Part shown: piece after piece, positions 15,613-23,719 of the stretch | Layout of the letters: each line of letters begins with the position of its first letter | How positions within the stretch are numbered: the stretch's first letter is position 1 | From: an uncultured Bacteroides sp. | Lineage (GTDB): Bacteria > Bacteroidota > Bacteroidia > Bacteroidales > Bacteroidaceae | Reading direction: 5' to 3' | Length of the DNA: 34,124 nt | Assembly: GCA_947173895.1 (NCBI GenBank) | Contig: CAMWGU010000029.1 | Span: 1 to 34,124 of the forward strand | Program-made: the position numbers and the translations under genes | Notes under the pieces: generated by a model | Databases searched by the model: none | The model's input: only the letters and a program-made list of their open reading frames with translations | What the model was told of the DNA's origin: nothing

Positions 15613-17982
15613 ATGAATAAAGTAATGACTCTTTTATCGGTGATCGTATTAACCGTCATAACATCACCGATATACGCACAATCAGAATTCTACGTCTCCA
15701 CCACGGGCAGCAATACCGGAGACGGAAGCATCCGCAATCCATTGAAAGACCTCCCTACTGCTTTGGAAAAAGCACGGATGGAAAAAGGAGATGTGACCAT
15801 TTACATCCGAGATGGGAAATACATGCTTCAAAAACCTGTCGTATTCACTCCCCAAGATGGAAACGACCAACGCCGGCTGACAGTAAAAGCTTATCCCGGA
15901 GAAAAAGTTGTCCTTACAGGAGGAATCCCCTTGTCACTGACCTGGGAACCCTACAAGAAAGGAATCATGAAAGCTCGGATAGAAGGAAATCCGGTGATGG
16001 ACATGCTGGTTGTCAACGGACAAATACGCCACATGGCGCGTTATCCGAACTTTGACGAAAAAGCAATTCGGTTCAACGGTACCTCCGCACAAGCAACAGC
16101 TCCAGCACGGGTTAAAAAATGGAAAAGCCCGGCAGGAGGATATGTACACGCCATGCACAACAGCGACTGGGGCGACTTTCATTACCGCATCACCGGAAAA
16201 GATTCGAAAGGAAACCTGAACATGGAAGGCGGATGGCAAAACAACCGCCAGTCCGGACTTCATCCTGACAACCGGATGGTGGAGAATATCTTTGAAGAGC
16301 TGGATGCACCGGGCGAATGGTATTATGCTGCCAACGAACATACATTATATTATTATCCGATAGAAGGCGAGGAAGTGTCTGAAGCGCTTTTCGAATCGCC
16401 CCAACTTAAACATCTGATTGAATTGCGGGGAACGGAAGAACATCCGGTGAAGAATATCATCCTGGAAGGATTGGAACTGACCCAGACCCGACGCACATTC
16501 ATGGAAGCCTACGAGCCTTTGCTCCGCTCGGACTGGACCATCTATCGGGGAGCCGCCGTCTTTTTTGAAGGGACAGAACACTGTACGTTGCGCAACTCCA
16601 ACCTGCACAATCTGGGAGGAAATGCTGTCTTCTTCTCCAACTACAATCGGCATTCGGAAGTATCCGGCTCTCATTTCACCCAAATCGGAGCCAGTGCTAT
16701 CTGCTTTGTGGGCGACCCGAAAGCAGTCCGGTCGCCCAGCTTCGAATATGGCGAATATGTTCCCTACGAACAATTGGAACATACCAAAGGTCCGGTCGGC
16801 AATAATTATCCGGCCCAATGCTTGGTATATGACAACCTGATCCACTCCATCGGCCTGTTCGAGAAACAAATTACCGGAGTAGAAATATCCATGGCACAAG
16901 CCATCACCGTGAGCCACAACAGCATCTACGACACTCCCCGTGCCGGAATCAATATCAGCGAAGGCACATGGGGCGGCCACATCCTGGAATTCAACGATGT
17001 TTTCGATACAGTAAAAGAAACAGGAGACCACGGTTCTTTCAACTCATGGGGACGAGACCGCTACTGGCATCCGGATTATGGCACTATGGAATCTATCGTA
17101 GACAAAGACCGGGCACTGATTCTGGCAGATGCCGTCCAGACAACCGTGATCAGAAACAACCGCTTCCGCTGCGACCGGGGCTGGGACATCGACCTGGACG
17201 ACGGTTCCAGCAATTACCATATATACAATAATCTCTGCCTCAACGGTGGAATCAAGCTACGGGAAGGCTTTTACCGGATTGTAGAAAACAACATCATGAT
17301 AAACAACTCGTTCCATCCGCACGTATGGTTCAACGGAAGCGGCGATGTATTTACACGCAACATCGTGATGACAGCCTATCAACCCATCGGCATACGTGAA
17401 TGGGGCCTGATGGTGGACTACAACATTTTCACCGACAGCCTTTCGTATGCCGCCGCCCGGCAGAACCATACCGACGAACACTCCATCGTAGCTGCCGCCG
17501 AGTTTCGCAATCCGTCGAACGGAGATTTCACCGTTGCCGACGATTCCGATATCATAACCCGAGGCGGCTTCCACAATTTCGCCATGGACCAGTTCGGAGT
17601 AGTCTCTCCCAACCTGAAAGCCATCGCTCATACGCCAGAGATGCCTGCACCCATCCTCCTGTCTAGCCGGAAGGAAAACAGTGTGATCCACTGGAACGGG
17701 ATTGCAATCAAGAATCTACAGACACTGGGCGAACGCTCGGCAACGGGTATGGACTCTGAGCGGGGAGTCTATGTCATATCTGTCAGTACATTAGGAAGCG
17801 AGCTACGAGACTATATCCACCCCAACGACGTGATTTTAAAAATAGAAAACATTTCGGTTGACAACCTGGATGACATGCAGAAAGCACTCCGGGAGGCGGA
17901 CAAATCGAAAGACGTCAAATTCGTCATTTTCCGTACACAAAAGGAAAACATGATAGTAATCCCCGGCAAACTAATAGAATAA
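15613..17982 (+). CDS. Secreted right-handed beta-helix glycosidase (probable GH141) with C-terminal PDZ domain
   Basis: A 789-residue exported protein with signal peptide MNKVMTLLSVIVLTVITSPIYAQ. After the start FYVSTTGSNTGDG comes a long parallel beta-helix (about residues 25-640) with repeated asparagine/glycine turns. The conserved region has ETGDHGSFNSWGRDRYW near residue 475, which I associate with family GH141 (alpha-L-fucosidases and xylanases). The last about 95 residues resemble a PDZ domain (GVYVISVSTLGSELRDYI, then PNDVILKIENISVDNLDD). Two GH29 fucosidases follow, so fucosidase activity is the best guess. A strong terminator follows directly. The GH141 assignment is from memory of motif patterns; the beta-helix fold itself is clear. 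Confidence 0.75.
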   Translation: MNKVMTLLSVIVLTVITSPIYAQSEFYVSTTGSNTGDGSIRNPLKDLPTALEKARMEKGDVTIYIRDGKYMLQKPVVFTPQDGNDQRRLTVKAYPGEKVVLTGGIPLSLTWEPYKKGIMKARIEGNPVMDMLVVNGQIRHMARYPNFDEKAIRFNGTSAQATAPARVKKWKSPAGGYVHAMHNSDWGDFHYRITGKDSKGNLNMEGGWQNNRQSGLHPDNRMVENIFEELDAPGEWYYAANEHTLYYYPIEGEEVSEALFESPQLKHLIELRGTEEHPVKNIILEGLELTQTRRTFMEAYEPLLRSDWTIYRGAAVFFEGTEHCTLRNSNLHNLGGNAVFFSNYNRHSEVSGSHFTQIGASAICFVGDPKAVRSPSFEYGEYVPYEQLEHTKGPVGNNYPAQCLVYDNLIHSIGLFEKQITGVEISMAQAITVSHNSIYDTPRAGINISEGTWGGHILEFNDVFDTVKETGDHGSFNSWGRDRYWHPDYGTMESIVDKDRALILADAVQTTVIRNNRFRCDRGWDIDLDDGSSNYHIYNNLCLNGGIKLREGFYRIVENNIMINNSFHPHVWFNGSGDVFTRNIVMTAYQPIGIREWGLMVDYNIFTDSLSYAAARQNHTDEHSIVAAAEFRNPSNGDFTVADDSDIITRGGFHNFAMDQFGVVSPNLKAIAHTPEMPAPILLSSRKENSVIHWNGIAIKNLQTLGERSATGMDSERGVYVISVSTLGSELRDYIHPNDVILKIENISVDNLDDMQKALREADKSKDVKFVIFRTQKENMIVIPGKLIE

Positions 17983-17993
17983 AGGTGTTTGCC

Positions 17994-18041
17994 AAAAGAA
18001 TGGTTTGCCCCTCTACATAGACGGCAAACCATTCTTTTTTT
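17994..18041 (+). terminator. Intrinsic terminator after the beta-helix gene
   Basis: Perfect 16-base arms (17994-18009 and 18023-18038, core agaatggtttgcc / ggcaaaccattct) with a 13-base loop, the second arm running into a T tract. It starts 11 bases after the stop codon and ends the upstream transcription unit. Confidence 0.92.
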
Positions 18042-18080
18042 AGACAACCGGTCTGTGCACCGCAACAGATTCGTCGTAAA

Positions 18081-18110
18081 ACACATACGTATAGCCTCAT
18101 ACGTACGTGC
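18081..18110 (-). repeat. Degenerate third copy of the palindrome-array repeat
   Basis: Reads acacatacgtat, then agcctc, then atacgtacgtgc. It aligns with the first two palindromic units of the 82-bp element (minus orientation) if the inner arms have been lost. The rest of the 18042-18387 intergenic region shows only the promoter of the next gene. Confidence 0.5.
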
Positions 18111-18338
18111 AGAGGACATCATCTCCTCACGATCCTTTCAGCCACGCTGTTCGGGTCCCTTCACATCTACCTTCAGCAGTTTCAGCCATGCTGCTTTTGT
18201 TCGCCAATAAAGGGAGGATAAAAGGCCACGACGGAGTGCCCTTTCACTGACAGAATCAAAGGCATCGCATACCCCTGTACCCCTTATTTTATCAAAAGAT
18301 AAACGCTTCCTGTCAACTCTAATCTACATTAATATTGC

Positions 18339-18346
18339 TATCTTTG
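18339..18346 (+). promoter_or_regulatory. -7 promoter element for the first GH29 gene
   Basis: TATCTTTG matches TAnnTTTG, 41 bases before the ATG at 18388. Confidence 0.5.
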
Positions 18347-18387
18347 CCACATTACAAGATTACCTTATAAACAGAACCAGAAGATTT

Positions 18388-20178
18388 ATGAAAAATTTAG
18401 TAAAAGCCATAGCATATGGAGGCATGATATCAACCCTCTTCACCACACCGATAGCAGCCCAACAGAAAATGAATGAAATGTGGGGAAGCGGACAACAGGC
18501 CAAAGAAATAAGTAAAACGGGAGAACGAGGACATCTTTTCGAATGGGGAAACTACGCCATGTTCATCCATTGGGGACTATATTCACAATTAGCGAATGTC
18601 TGGAACGGAAAAACCTATTACGGCATAGGTGAATGGATGATGGACGTAAATATGGGAAACGCGGACAAAAACGAATACAAAGCTGTGGCACGTTCGTTCA
18701 ACCCGCAAGATTTCGATGCCATGAAGATTGCCCGATTAGCCAAAGACGCCGGAATGAAATATATCATCATCACCAGCAAACATCATGACGGATTTGCTAT
18801 GTACCACTCACAATGTAACAAATTCAACATCGTAGACAGCACTCCATTCGCACGCGACCCGATGAAAGAGTTGTCCGAAGCATGCAAGCAACTCGGGCTA
18901 GGATTCGGTTTTTACTATTCACACAACCAAGACTGGACCACCCCCGGAGCATCAGGGGCGGCCAAAGTAGATGCTGAAGGAAACCCCAAGACATTCGACG
19001 ATTATTTTCACGAAAAATGCTTGCCGCAAGTAGAAGAAATCACACGCAACTACGGCGACATCGAATTAATCTGGTTCGACACGCCGGGAGGCATTCCACA
19101 GAAATATGCAGAAAAGCTGGTGGAAGTAGTCCACCGGAACCAACCCCGCGCACTCGTATCAGGCCGTATCGGATATAACCTGGGCGATTATCAGACACTG
19201 GGCGACATGGAAGTACCACTGGAAAACATCAACGGGCTTTGGGAAAGCGTGGACGTGACCAACGATGCCTGGGGATATGCCTGGTATGACCAAAACTGGA
19301 AATCGCCAAAACAAATCCTGGAATACCTGATATCCACCATCGCACGTGGCGGTACTTATATGTTGAATATCGGTCCGGACGGAATGGGAAATGTCCCGGA
19401 GTTTGTATCGAACACTTTACGTACATCCGGCAAATGGATTGCCCGTTACCCACAAGTGATTTATGGTGCCGAAGTCTCTCCCTGGAAACACCGTCTGCCT
19501 TGGGGAGACGTAGTCCGGCAAGGAAACAAACTGTATCTGGCCGTATATAAATGGCCTGCCTCAGGCAAGCTTTATTTACCGGGACTTCAAACCGAAATTG
19601 CTTCGGCCGCCCTATATAACGGAACAAAGACACAACGCATCAAAGTAGCACAAGAAGGTAGCTGGACCGAGTTGCAGGTGCCTTTCCGCAAGCCGGAGCC
19701 TTTGGTCAGCGTCATCGAACTGACCATGAAAGGAAACGAAATAACGGTAGATAACACCCAGGCACTCGACCCGGAACTAGGGACGGCAGAACTGTCTGTG
19801 AAATTTGCAGAAGCCAAAGATTGCCACATGTATAAATCAAGCTGGATGGAAAAGTTCGGAGAATGGAAACACGTATATTGTGTAAGCGACCTGAACCGTG
19901 GCGGCCAAATCACCTGGACGGTCGATGTAAAAGATCCCGGTACATATCAAGTAGCACTCACCGTCAGGGGCAACGGCCGGGAAGTATGGAAAGTGGAAAC
20001 CGACGAAGGACATGCTGCCCAGAACCAGCAAAGCGCCTCATCCATCTTCTGTAAAAGACCCATAGGCTGGATACGTTTTGACAAACCGGGCAGACACACC
20101 CTGACAGTCCGCATGCCCGAAGGAGGGAAACAGGCCGATTTGTCGTCCATTTCAATGACTCCGGTTTATTTTGAATAA
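18388..20178 (+). CDS. Secreted alpha-L-fucosidase, GH29
   Basis: Removes terminal alpha-L-fucose by a retaining mechanism. The 596-residue protein has a signal peptide ending near TPIAAQQ. The catalytic barrel shows the GH29 hallmarks: WGNYAMFIHWGLYSQ near residues 52-66, AGMKYIIITSKHHDGFAMYHS near residue 125, and LIWFDTPGG with the presumed nucleophile Asp231. After the barrel (to about residue 345) lie two beta-sandwich regions; the last (about 455-596) looks like a carbohydrate-binding domain. It has its own TATCTTTG element and is followed 46 bases later by a second GH29 gene. The acid/base residue cannot be assigned without alignment. Confidence 0.93.
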   Translation: MKNLVKAIAYGGMISTLFTTPIAAQQKMNEMWGSGQQAKEISKTGERGHLFEWGNYAMFIHWGLYSQLANVWNGKTYYGIGEWMMDVNMGNADKNEYKAVARSFNPQDFDAMKIARLAKDAGMKYIIITSKHHDGFAMYHSQCNKFNIVDSTPFARDPMKELSEACKQLGLGFGFYYSHNQDWTTPGASGAAKVDAEGNPKTFDDYFHEKCLPQVEEITRNYGDIELIWFDTPGGIPQKYAEKLVEVVHRNQPRALVSGRIGYNLGDYQTLGDMEVPLENINGLWESVDVTNDAWGYAWYDQNWKSPKQILEYLISTIARGGTYMLNIGPDGMGNVPEFVSNTLRTSGKWIARYPQVIYGAEVSPWKHRLPWGDVVRQGNKLYLAVYKWPASGKLYLPGLQTEIASAALYNGTKTQRIKVAQEGSWTELQVPFRKPEPLVSVIELTMKGNEITVDNTQALDPELGTAELSVKFAEAKDCHMYKSSWMEKFGEWKHVYCVSDLNRGGQITWTVDVKDPGTYQVALTVRGNGREVWKVETDEGHAAQNQQSASSIFCKRPIGWIRFDKPGRHTLTVRMPEGGKQADLSSISMTPVYFE

Positions 20179-20224
20179 ACATAACTTAAAATCCTATTAT
20201 TTATCATTTAAACAAAAAGAACAC

Positions 20225-21268
20225 ATGAAAAAACGATTACTCATTTATTTCCTGGCCGCTTGGACAATCCAAAGCATCTACGGGCAGAAACTGATATTAC
20301 CCGTCCCCTCTACCACCCCCAACAAAGCACAACAGCAACAGATTGCACGGAAATATGGCATGTTCATCCATTTCGGCATCAACACATTCCATGATGAGGA
20401 ATGGACGGACGGCTCCAAACCGGCCTCTTCCTACCGCCCGACCCAGATAGATGCAGAGCAATGGGTAAAAACCGCCAAAGACGCCGGCATGAAATATATC
20501 ATCCTGATAACCAAACACCACGACGGATTCTGCCTATGGGACAGCAAATATACGGAATATGATGTAGCCAACTCGGGCAACAAGACCAATGTGGTGGAAG
20601 CAGTGGCCAAAGCCTGCAAAAAACACGGCATCGGGCTGGGGCTTTATTACTCGCTATGGGACAGGAAGGTTAATGGAGACGTGGCAGACCAAAGCCAAGA
20701 CGCCGCCTATAACGAATACATGATTAAACAATTAAAAGAACTAATCGGCATCGCACAGAAGCATACGCATATCGTCGAATTTTGGTTTGACGGCGGATGG
20801 GTGAAACAGAACTACCGCTGGCCGGTCATGGACATCTACCAGACCATCAAATCCAAGGAACCCAACTGCCAGGTCGGAATCAATTGGACCATCGGTCTAC
20901 CCGAGAACGCAGATGCGCACCCTGTTCTTCCCGACAAGCAAAAAGCCGGATTCCCTATCCGCTACTTCCCCAGCGATTTCAGATTAGGAGACCCCCATCT
21001 GCCTGCCGACAACGATCCGAAGACATTCACCCACGACGGAAAAGACTATTATATGCCTTGGGAATCGACCGTCTGCATCAGCGAACGCTGGTTCTATAAC
21101 ACCAAAGACAGCAAATTCAAGTCGGTAGATGAACTGGAGAAACTTTACAAACAATGCACAAAAAATGATAATATCCTGATACTGAATTGCCCTCCCAACA
21201 GAGACGGACAAATAAGGACAGAAGACATCAACCTGCTTAAAGCATTGCGCACACGGCTAGGACTCTAA
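20225..21268 (+). CDS. Secreted alpha-L-fucosidase-like protein, GH29 (short form)
   Basis: I choose the ATG at 20225 rather than the in-frame one at 20171, because it gives a proper signal peptide (MKKRLLIYFLAAWTIQSIYG, then QKLI) and avoids overlap with the upstream gene. The 347-residue product is essentially a catalytic barrel alone: ARKYGMFIHFGINTF, KYIILITKHHDGFCLWDS and VEFWFDGGW with presumed nucleophile Asp189. It lacks the C-terminal beta-sandwich of the neighbouring 596-residue enzyme, so the pair differs in architecture and probably in linkage preference (GH29-A versus GH29-B types are known). The same direction and a 46-base gap suggest one operon. Confidence 0.92.
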   Translation: MKKRLLIYFLAAWTIQSIYGQKLILPVPSTTPNKAQQQQIARKYGMFIHFGINTFHDEEWTDGSKPASSYRPTQIDAEQWVKTAKDAGMKYIILITKHHDGFCLWDSKYTEYDVANSGNKTNVVEAVAKACKKHGIGLGLYYSLWDRKVNGDVADQSQDAAYNEYMIKQLKELIGIAQKHTHIVEFWFDGGWVKQNYRWPVMDIYQTIKSKEPNCQVGINWTIGLPENADAHPVLPDKQKAGFPIRYFPSDFRLGDPHLPADNDPKTFTHDGKDYYMPWESTVCISERWFYNTKDSKFKSVDELEKLYKQCTKNDNILILNCPPNRDGQIRTEDINLLKALRTRLGL

Positions 21269-21284
21269 ACAAACCTTTCCTATC

Positions 21285-21371
21285 TCATACGTTGCCCAGC
21301 TGCTTTGCCCGATATTCCTTGGGCGAGCACTGGGCTATTTTAATGAACAGGCGGGTTATACGTAGAGGCCG
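21285..21371 (-). pseudogene. C-terminal remnant of an AraC-family regulator
   Basis: On the minus strand this reads RITRLFIKIAQCSPKEYRAK and then ends at the stop 21285-21287. It is the characteristic last helix of AraC regulators (compare FxRLFKKxxGxSPKEYR). Nothing upstream in this frame continues the domain, so only about 25-28 residues survive. It could be the tail of a regulator for the adjacent fucosidase or rhamnose genes, cut by a deletion. Confidence 0.65.
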
Positions 21372-21379
21372 GTCATGTA

Positions 21380-21525
21380 AAAATGCAAAAACATGCCATA
21401 CTTCTGTTCAATCATGGCTTGCTGTCCCTTGGATGGCCGCAGTGCCTGCTTTTGTGAACCAGAACAAGCATAAAGACATAACTCCCAAACAAAATGCACC
21501 AACCGCCTTACAATTTCTTTTCTTA
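21380..21525 (-). pseudogene. N-terminal remnant of a second GH29-like gene
   Basis: The minus strand reads GQQAMIEQKYGMFLHF, closely matching the AQQQQIARKYGMFIHF start of the GH29 barrel encoded at 20225-21268. It is preceded by a signal-peptide-like stretch with LCLYACSG. Homology stops at about 21380, where the AraC remnant begins in another frame. This fragment and the AraC tail look like the two ends of a deletion. The rest of the 21269-21758 gap shows only the next promoter. Confidence 0.5.
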
Positions 21526-21655
21526 CGGAAACTTGCCTACAAACAGAAGTCACCTTCCGCCATCCGGCCGCTCCTTCCTCCCTCTTTCTGTCCATCGGCC
21601 ATGAATGCCCCATAGAAAGCCCGGAAAGGGCATAGACAGTTAAAATAAAAAGCCG

Positions 21656-21663
21656 TATATTTG
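21656..21663 (+). promoter_or_regulatory. -7 promoter element for the lytic transglycosylase
   Basis: TATATTTG, an exact match to TAnnTTTG, about 95 bases before the ATG at 21759. Confidence 0.45.
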
Positions 21664-21758
21664 CCGATATGTATGCCTGCATCCAAAAACACACGAGCTT
21701 CTGCTCCTCTAACCGGATGCCGTACATTCCAGACTGAGAATAAACAACGATAAAGACA

Positions 21759-22763
21759 ATGAATAAAGAAGGAATGAAAAAAATAACAATCAACCTAGCT
21801 ACTGTGACGGCCTTTTGTTTTGCCGTCGCATCCCCTACCTTGGTAAACAGCAGTTGCGCCACCCCGAAAGCGGAACAGGCAGACACCCTCCACATAGCCG
21901 CAGGCACAAGCCTTCCATACAGCAACCCGGAAGTGCCCGACAGCATCGAATTCTGCGGAAAGATGATAGACTTGAGCCGCTTCGACCGCCACGAACGCAT
22001 GGACCGCGAACTGCTGGCATTCACCTACATGCACAGCACTTCGCTGCAAATGCTGAAAAAAGCCAACCGTTACTTTCCTGTCGTAGAACCTATATTGAAA
22101 GAAAACGGAATACCCGACGATTTCAAATACCTGATGGTGATAGAGAGCAACCTGAACCCTACCGCACGTTCTTCGGCCGGAGCCGCCGGCCTGTGGCAGT
22201 TCATGCAAGGCACAGGACGTGACTACGGACTGGAGGTAAACGCCAATGTGGACGAACGCTATCATATCGAGAAAGCCACCCGTGCCGCCTGCCGTTATCT
22301 GAAAGACGCGTATGCAAAATATCAGGATTGGGTAGCCGTTGCCGCCTCGTACAATGCCGGGCAGGCACGCATTGCCAGCCAGCTTGCCAAACAATACGTG
22401 GACGATTCATTAGACCTGCAACTGGTGGAAGAAACCGCCCGATATGTCTATCGCATTTTGGCCGCCAAGCAATTGTTCAATGATCCTGCCGCTTTCGGTT
22501 TTCGCCTGCGGGCATCCGATTTATATCCACCCATCCCTTATACGGAAATCACTGTGACAAAAAGCATCAATGATTTATCTAGCTTTGCACGCAGCCAAGG
22601 AATCACCTTAGCCTTATTGAAAAACATGAATCCATGGCTACGGGAGACATCCCTGTCCAACCAAAGCGGACGAACATACGTGCTGAAAATTCCCACCCGA
22701 GAAGGAATGACATACAATCCGAGAAACACAATTCCTCATGATAAACGTTGGGTTGTGGAATAA
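21759..22763 (+). CDS. Lytic transglycosylase, SLT/MltD-like
   Basis: A 334-residue exported protein with an N-terminal hydrophobic signal. It cleaves the glycan chain of peptidoglycan with formation of an anhydro sugar. The SLT domain (about residues 105-250) shows FKYLMVIESNLNPTA with catalytic Glu129, SAGAAGLWQFMQGTGRDYGL and AVAASYNAGQARI. The C-terminal part (about 265-325), with LSSFARSQGITLALLKNMNP and TYVLKIP, is LysM-like and may bind peptidoglycan. The start at 21759 or the in-frame ATG 15 bases later are both possible. It is probably monocistronic, for general wall turnover. Confidence 0.92.
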   Translation: MNKEGMKKITINLATVTAFCFAVASPTLVNSSCATPKAEQADTLHIAAGTSLPYSNPEVPDSIEFCGKMIDLSRFDRHERMDRELLAFTYMHSTSLQMLKKANRYFPVVEPILKENGIPDDFKYLMVIESNLNPTARSSAGAAGLWQFMQGTGRDYGLEVNANVDERYHIEKATRAACRYLKDAYAKYQDWVAVAASYNAGQARIASQLAKQYVDDSLDLQLVEETARYVYRILAAKQLFNDPAAFGFRLRASDLYPPIPYTEITVTKSINDLSSFARSQGITLALLKNMNPWLRETSLSNQSGRTYVLKIPTREGMTYNPRNTIPHDKRWVVE

Positions 22764-22849
22764 CATTTCATATCCCCTCGAAGCTCATTCATACGTGTTT
22801 TTTTCATGTCACAAAGCTAAAAAAAACACCCGTTCTGAAGCACCGAAAA

Positions 22850-22931
22850 ACACGTACGTACGTGTGAGCCTTCGCGGCCGTATGTGTAGACCTACACGTA
22901 CGTATGTGTGAGCCCACACGTACGTACGTGT
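22850..22931 (-). repeat. 82-bp palindrome-array repeat, copy B (inverted)
   Basis: Reverse complement of the element at 14389-14470, same length, with about 7 differences by hand alignment. Palindromic units: acacgtacgtacgtgt at 22850-22865 and 22916-22931, and acacgtacgtatgtgt at 22894-22909. Both outer units and the ggccg core are conserved. It lies 86 bp after the transglycosylase stop and about 160 bp before the sigma-factor promoter. A/T-rich arms at 22795-22804 and 22819-22829 just before it might form a weak terminator. Confidence 0.9.
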
Positions 22932-23088
22932 TTTTGGCCGTGTCCACAGGCATAATGACAGACGCTTCATGTCCACCACCAAACGGACGGAAAAAGCACT
23001 GCACAGAGCCCGATAAGCCAAATGGAAAAGCAGCGGCCTCGAATGCAAATTATTCTCCGTTCCATTTTCATTTTTCAATAATAAAGTC

Positions 23089-23096
23089 TAATTTTG
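23089..23096 (+). promoter_or_regulatory. -7 promoter element for the sigma-factor gene
   Basis: TAATTTTG matches TAnnTTTG, 29 bases before the ATG at 23125. The spacing fits initiation for that ATG, which is followed at once by an in-frame TAA. Confidence 0.5.
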
Positions 23097-23193
23097 CAGT
23101 AATTAACGGTCAGCGACACATACGATGTAAGAATTTGAGCATTTCTATATTACTTGGTATTCACGTGCCACACACTTTGCATACGACTATGTA

Positions 23194-23673
23194 TTGTCTG
23201 CAAGTGATGCCGAAAATATTGTTCAAGACGTTTTTCTTCATTTATATGAGCGGCGCGAATTACTGGAAACCTACACCAATCTGACAGCCTACCTATTCAC
23301 ATCCATCAAAAACAAATGCCTGGACCACTTACGCAAAAAGGTAGCCGAACAAGAAGCTATCAATGAATTGCAAAGTGAACTCGGTATGACCCTACAACTG
23401 AAATACGATTCTTTGGAAATCTTAAACACCAGCTTTCCCGACGAAAACGATATAAAAGCATTGTTGGACAAAAGCCTGCAAAAGCTGCCGGAACGTTGCC
23501 GCACCATCTTCATCATGAGTAAATTAGAAGGCAAAAAGCAAAAACAGATAGCCGAAGAATTGCACCTATCCCTCCACACAATAGAATCGCAAATGGGCAT
23601 TGCCTATAAAAAACTACGCGAGGAATTGAAAGATTGCCTGCCATTGCTATGCTTTTTATTCGCCTTATCATAA
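23194..23673 (+). CDS. ECF-type RNA polymerase sigma-70 factor, 5' end interrupted
   Basis: From TTG at 23194 the frame gives 159 residues: part of region 2 (SASDAENIVQDVFLHLYERRE) and a complete region 4 (LPERCRTIFIMSKLEGKKQ, then QIAEELHLSLHTIESQMG). Family members usually run to about 180 residues, and the missing start is present in frame upstream: codons from 23131 read EFEHFYITWYSRATHFAYDY. The natural ATG at 23125 is followed directly by TAA. The gene is therefore either inactivated by a nonsense change at codon 2, expressed from a weak internal start, or affected by a sequence error. It is followed by a FecR-type anti-sigma gene and susC/susD genes, the classic sigma/anti-sigma-controlled locus. 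Confidence 0.85.
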   Translation: MSASDAENIVQDVFLHLYERRELLETYTNLTAYLFTSIKNKCLDHLRKKVAEQEAINELQSELGMTLQLKYDSLEILNTSFPDENDIKALLDKSLQKLPERCRTIFIMSKLEGKKQKQIAEELHLSLHTIESQMGIAYKKLREELKDCLPLLCFLFALS

Positions 23674-23719
23674 GTTTTTCACTTTCTTTTAGCGGATTGT
23701 TCCATCTGCTTCGTTTACT

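Noticed and set aside
18125..18260. Possible gene remnant on the minus strand (short frame with WRTKAAWLKLLKVDVKG)
   Set aside because: I cannot match it to any family and it has no start context; no function assigned.
20171..20224. Upstream in-frame ATG for the second GH29 gene
   Set aside because: It would overlap the previous gene and place 18 polar residues before an evident signal peptide.
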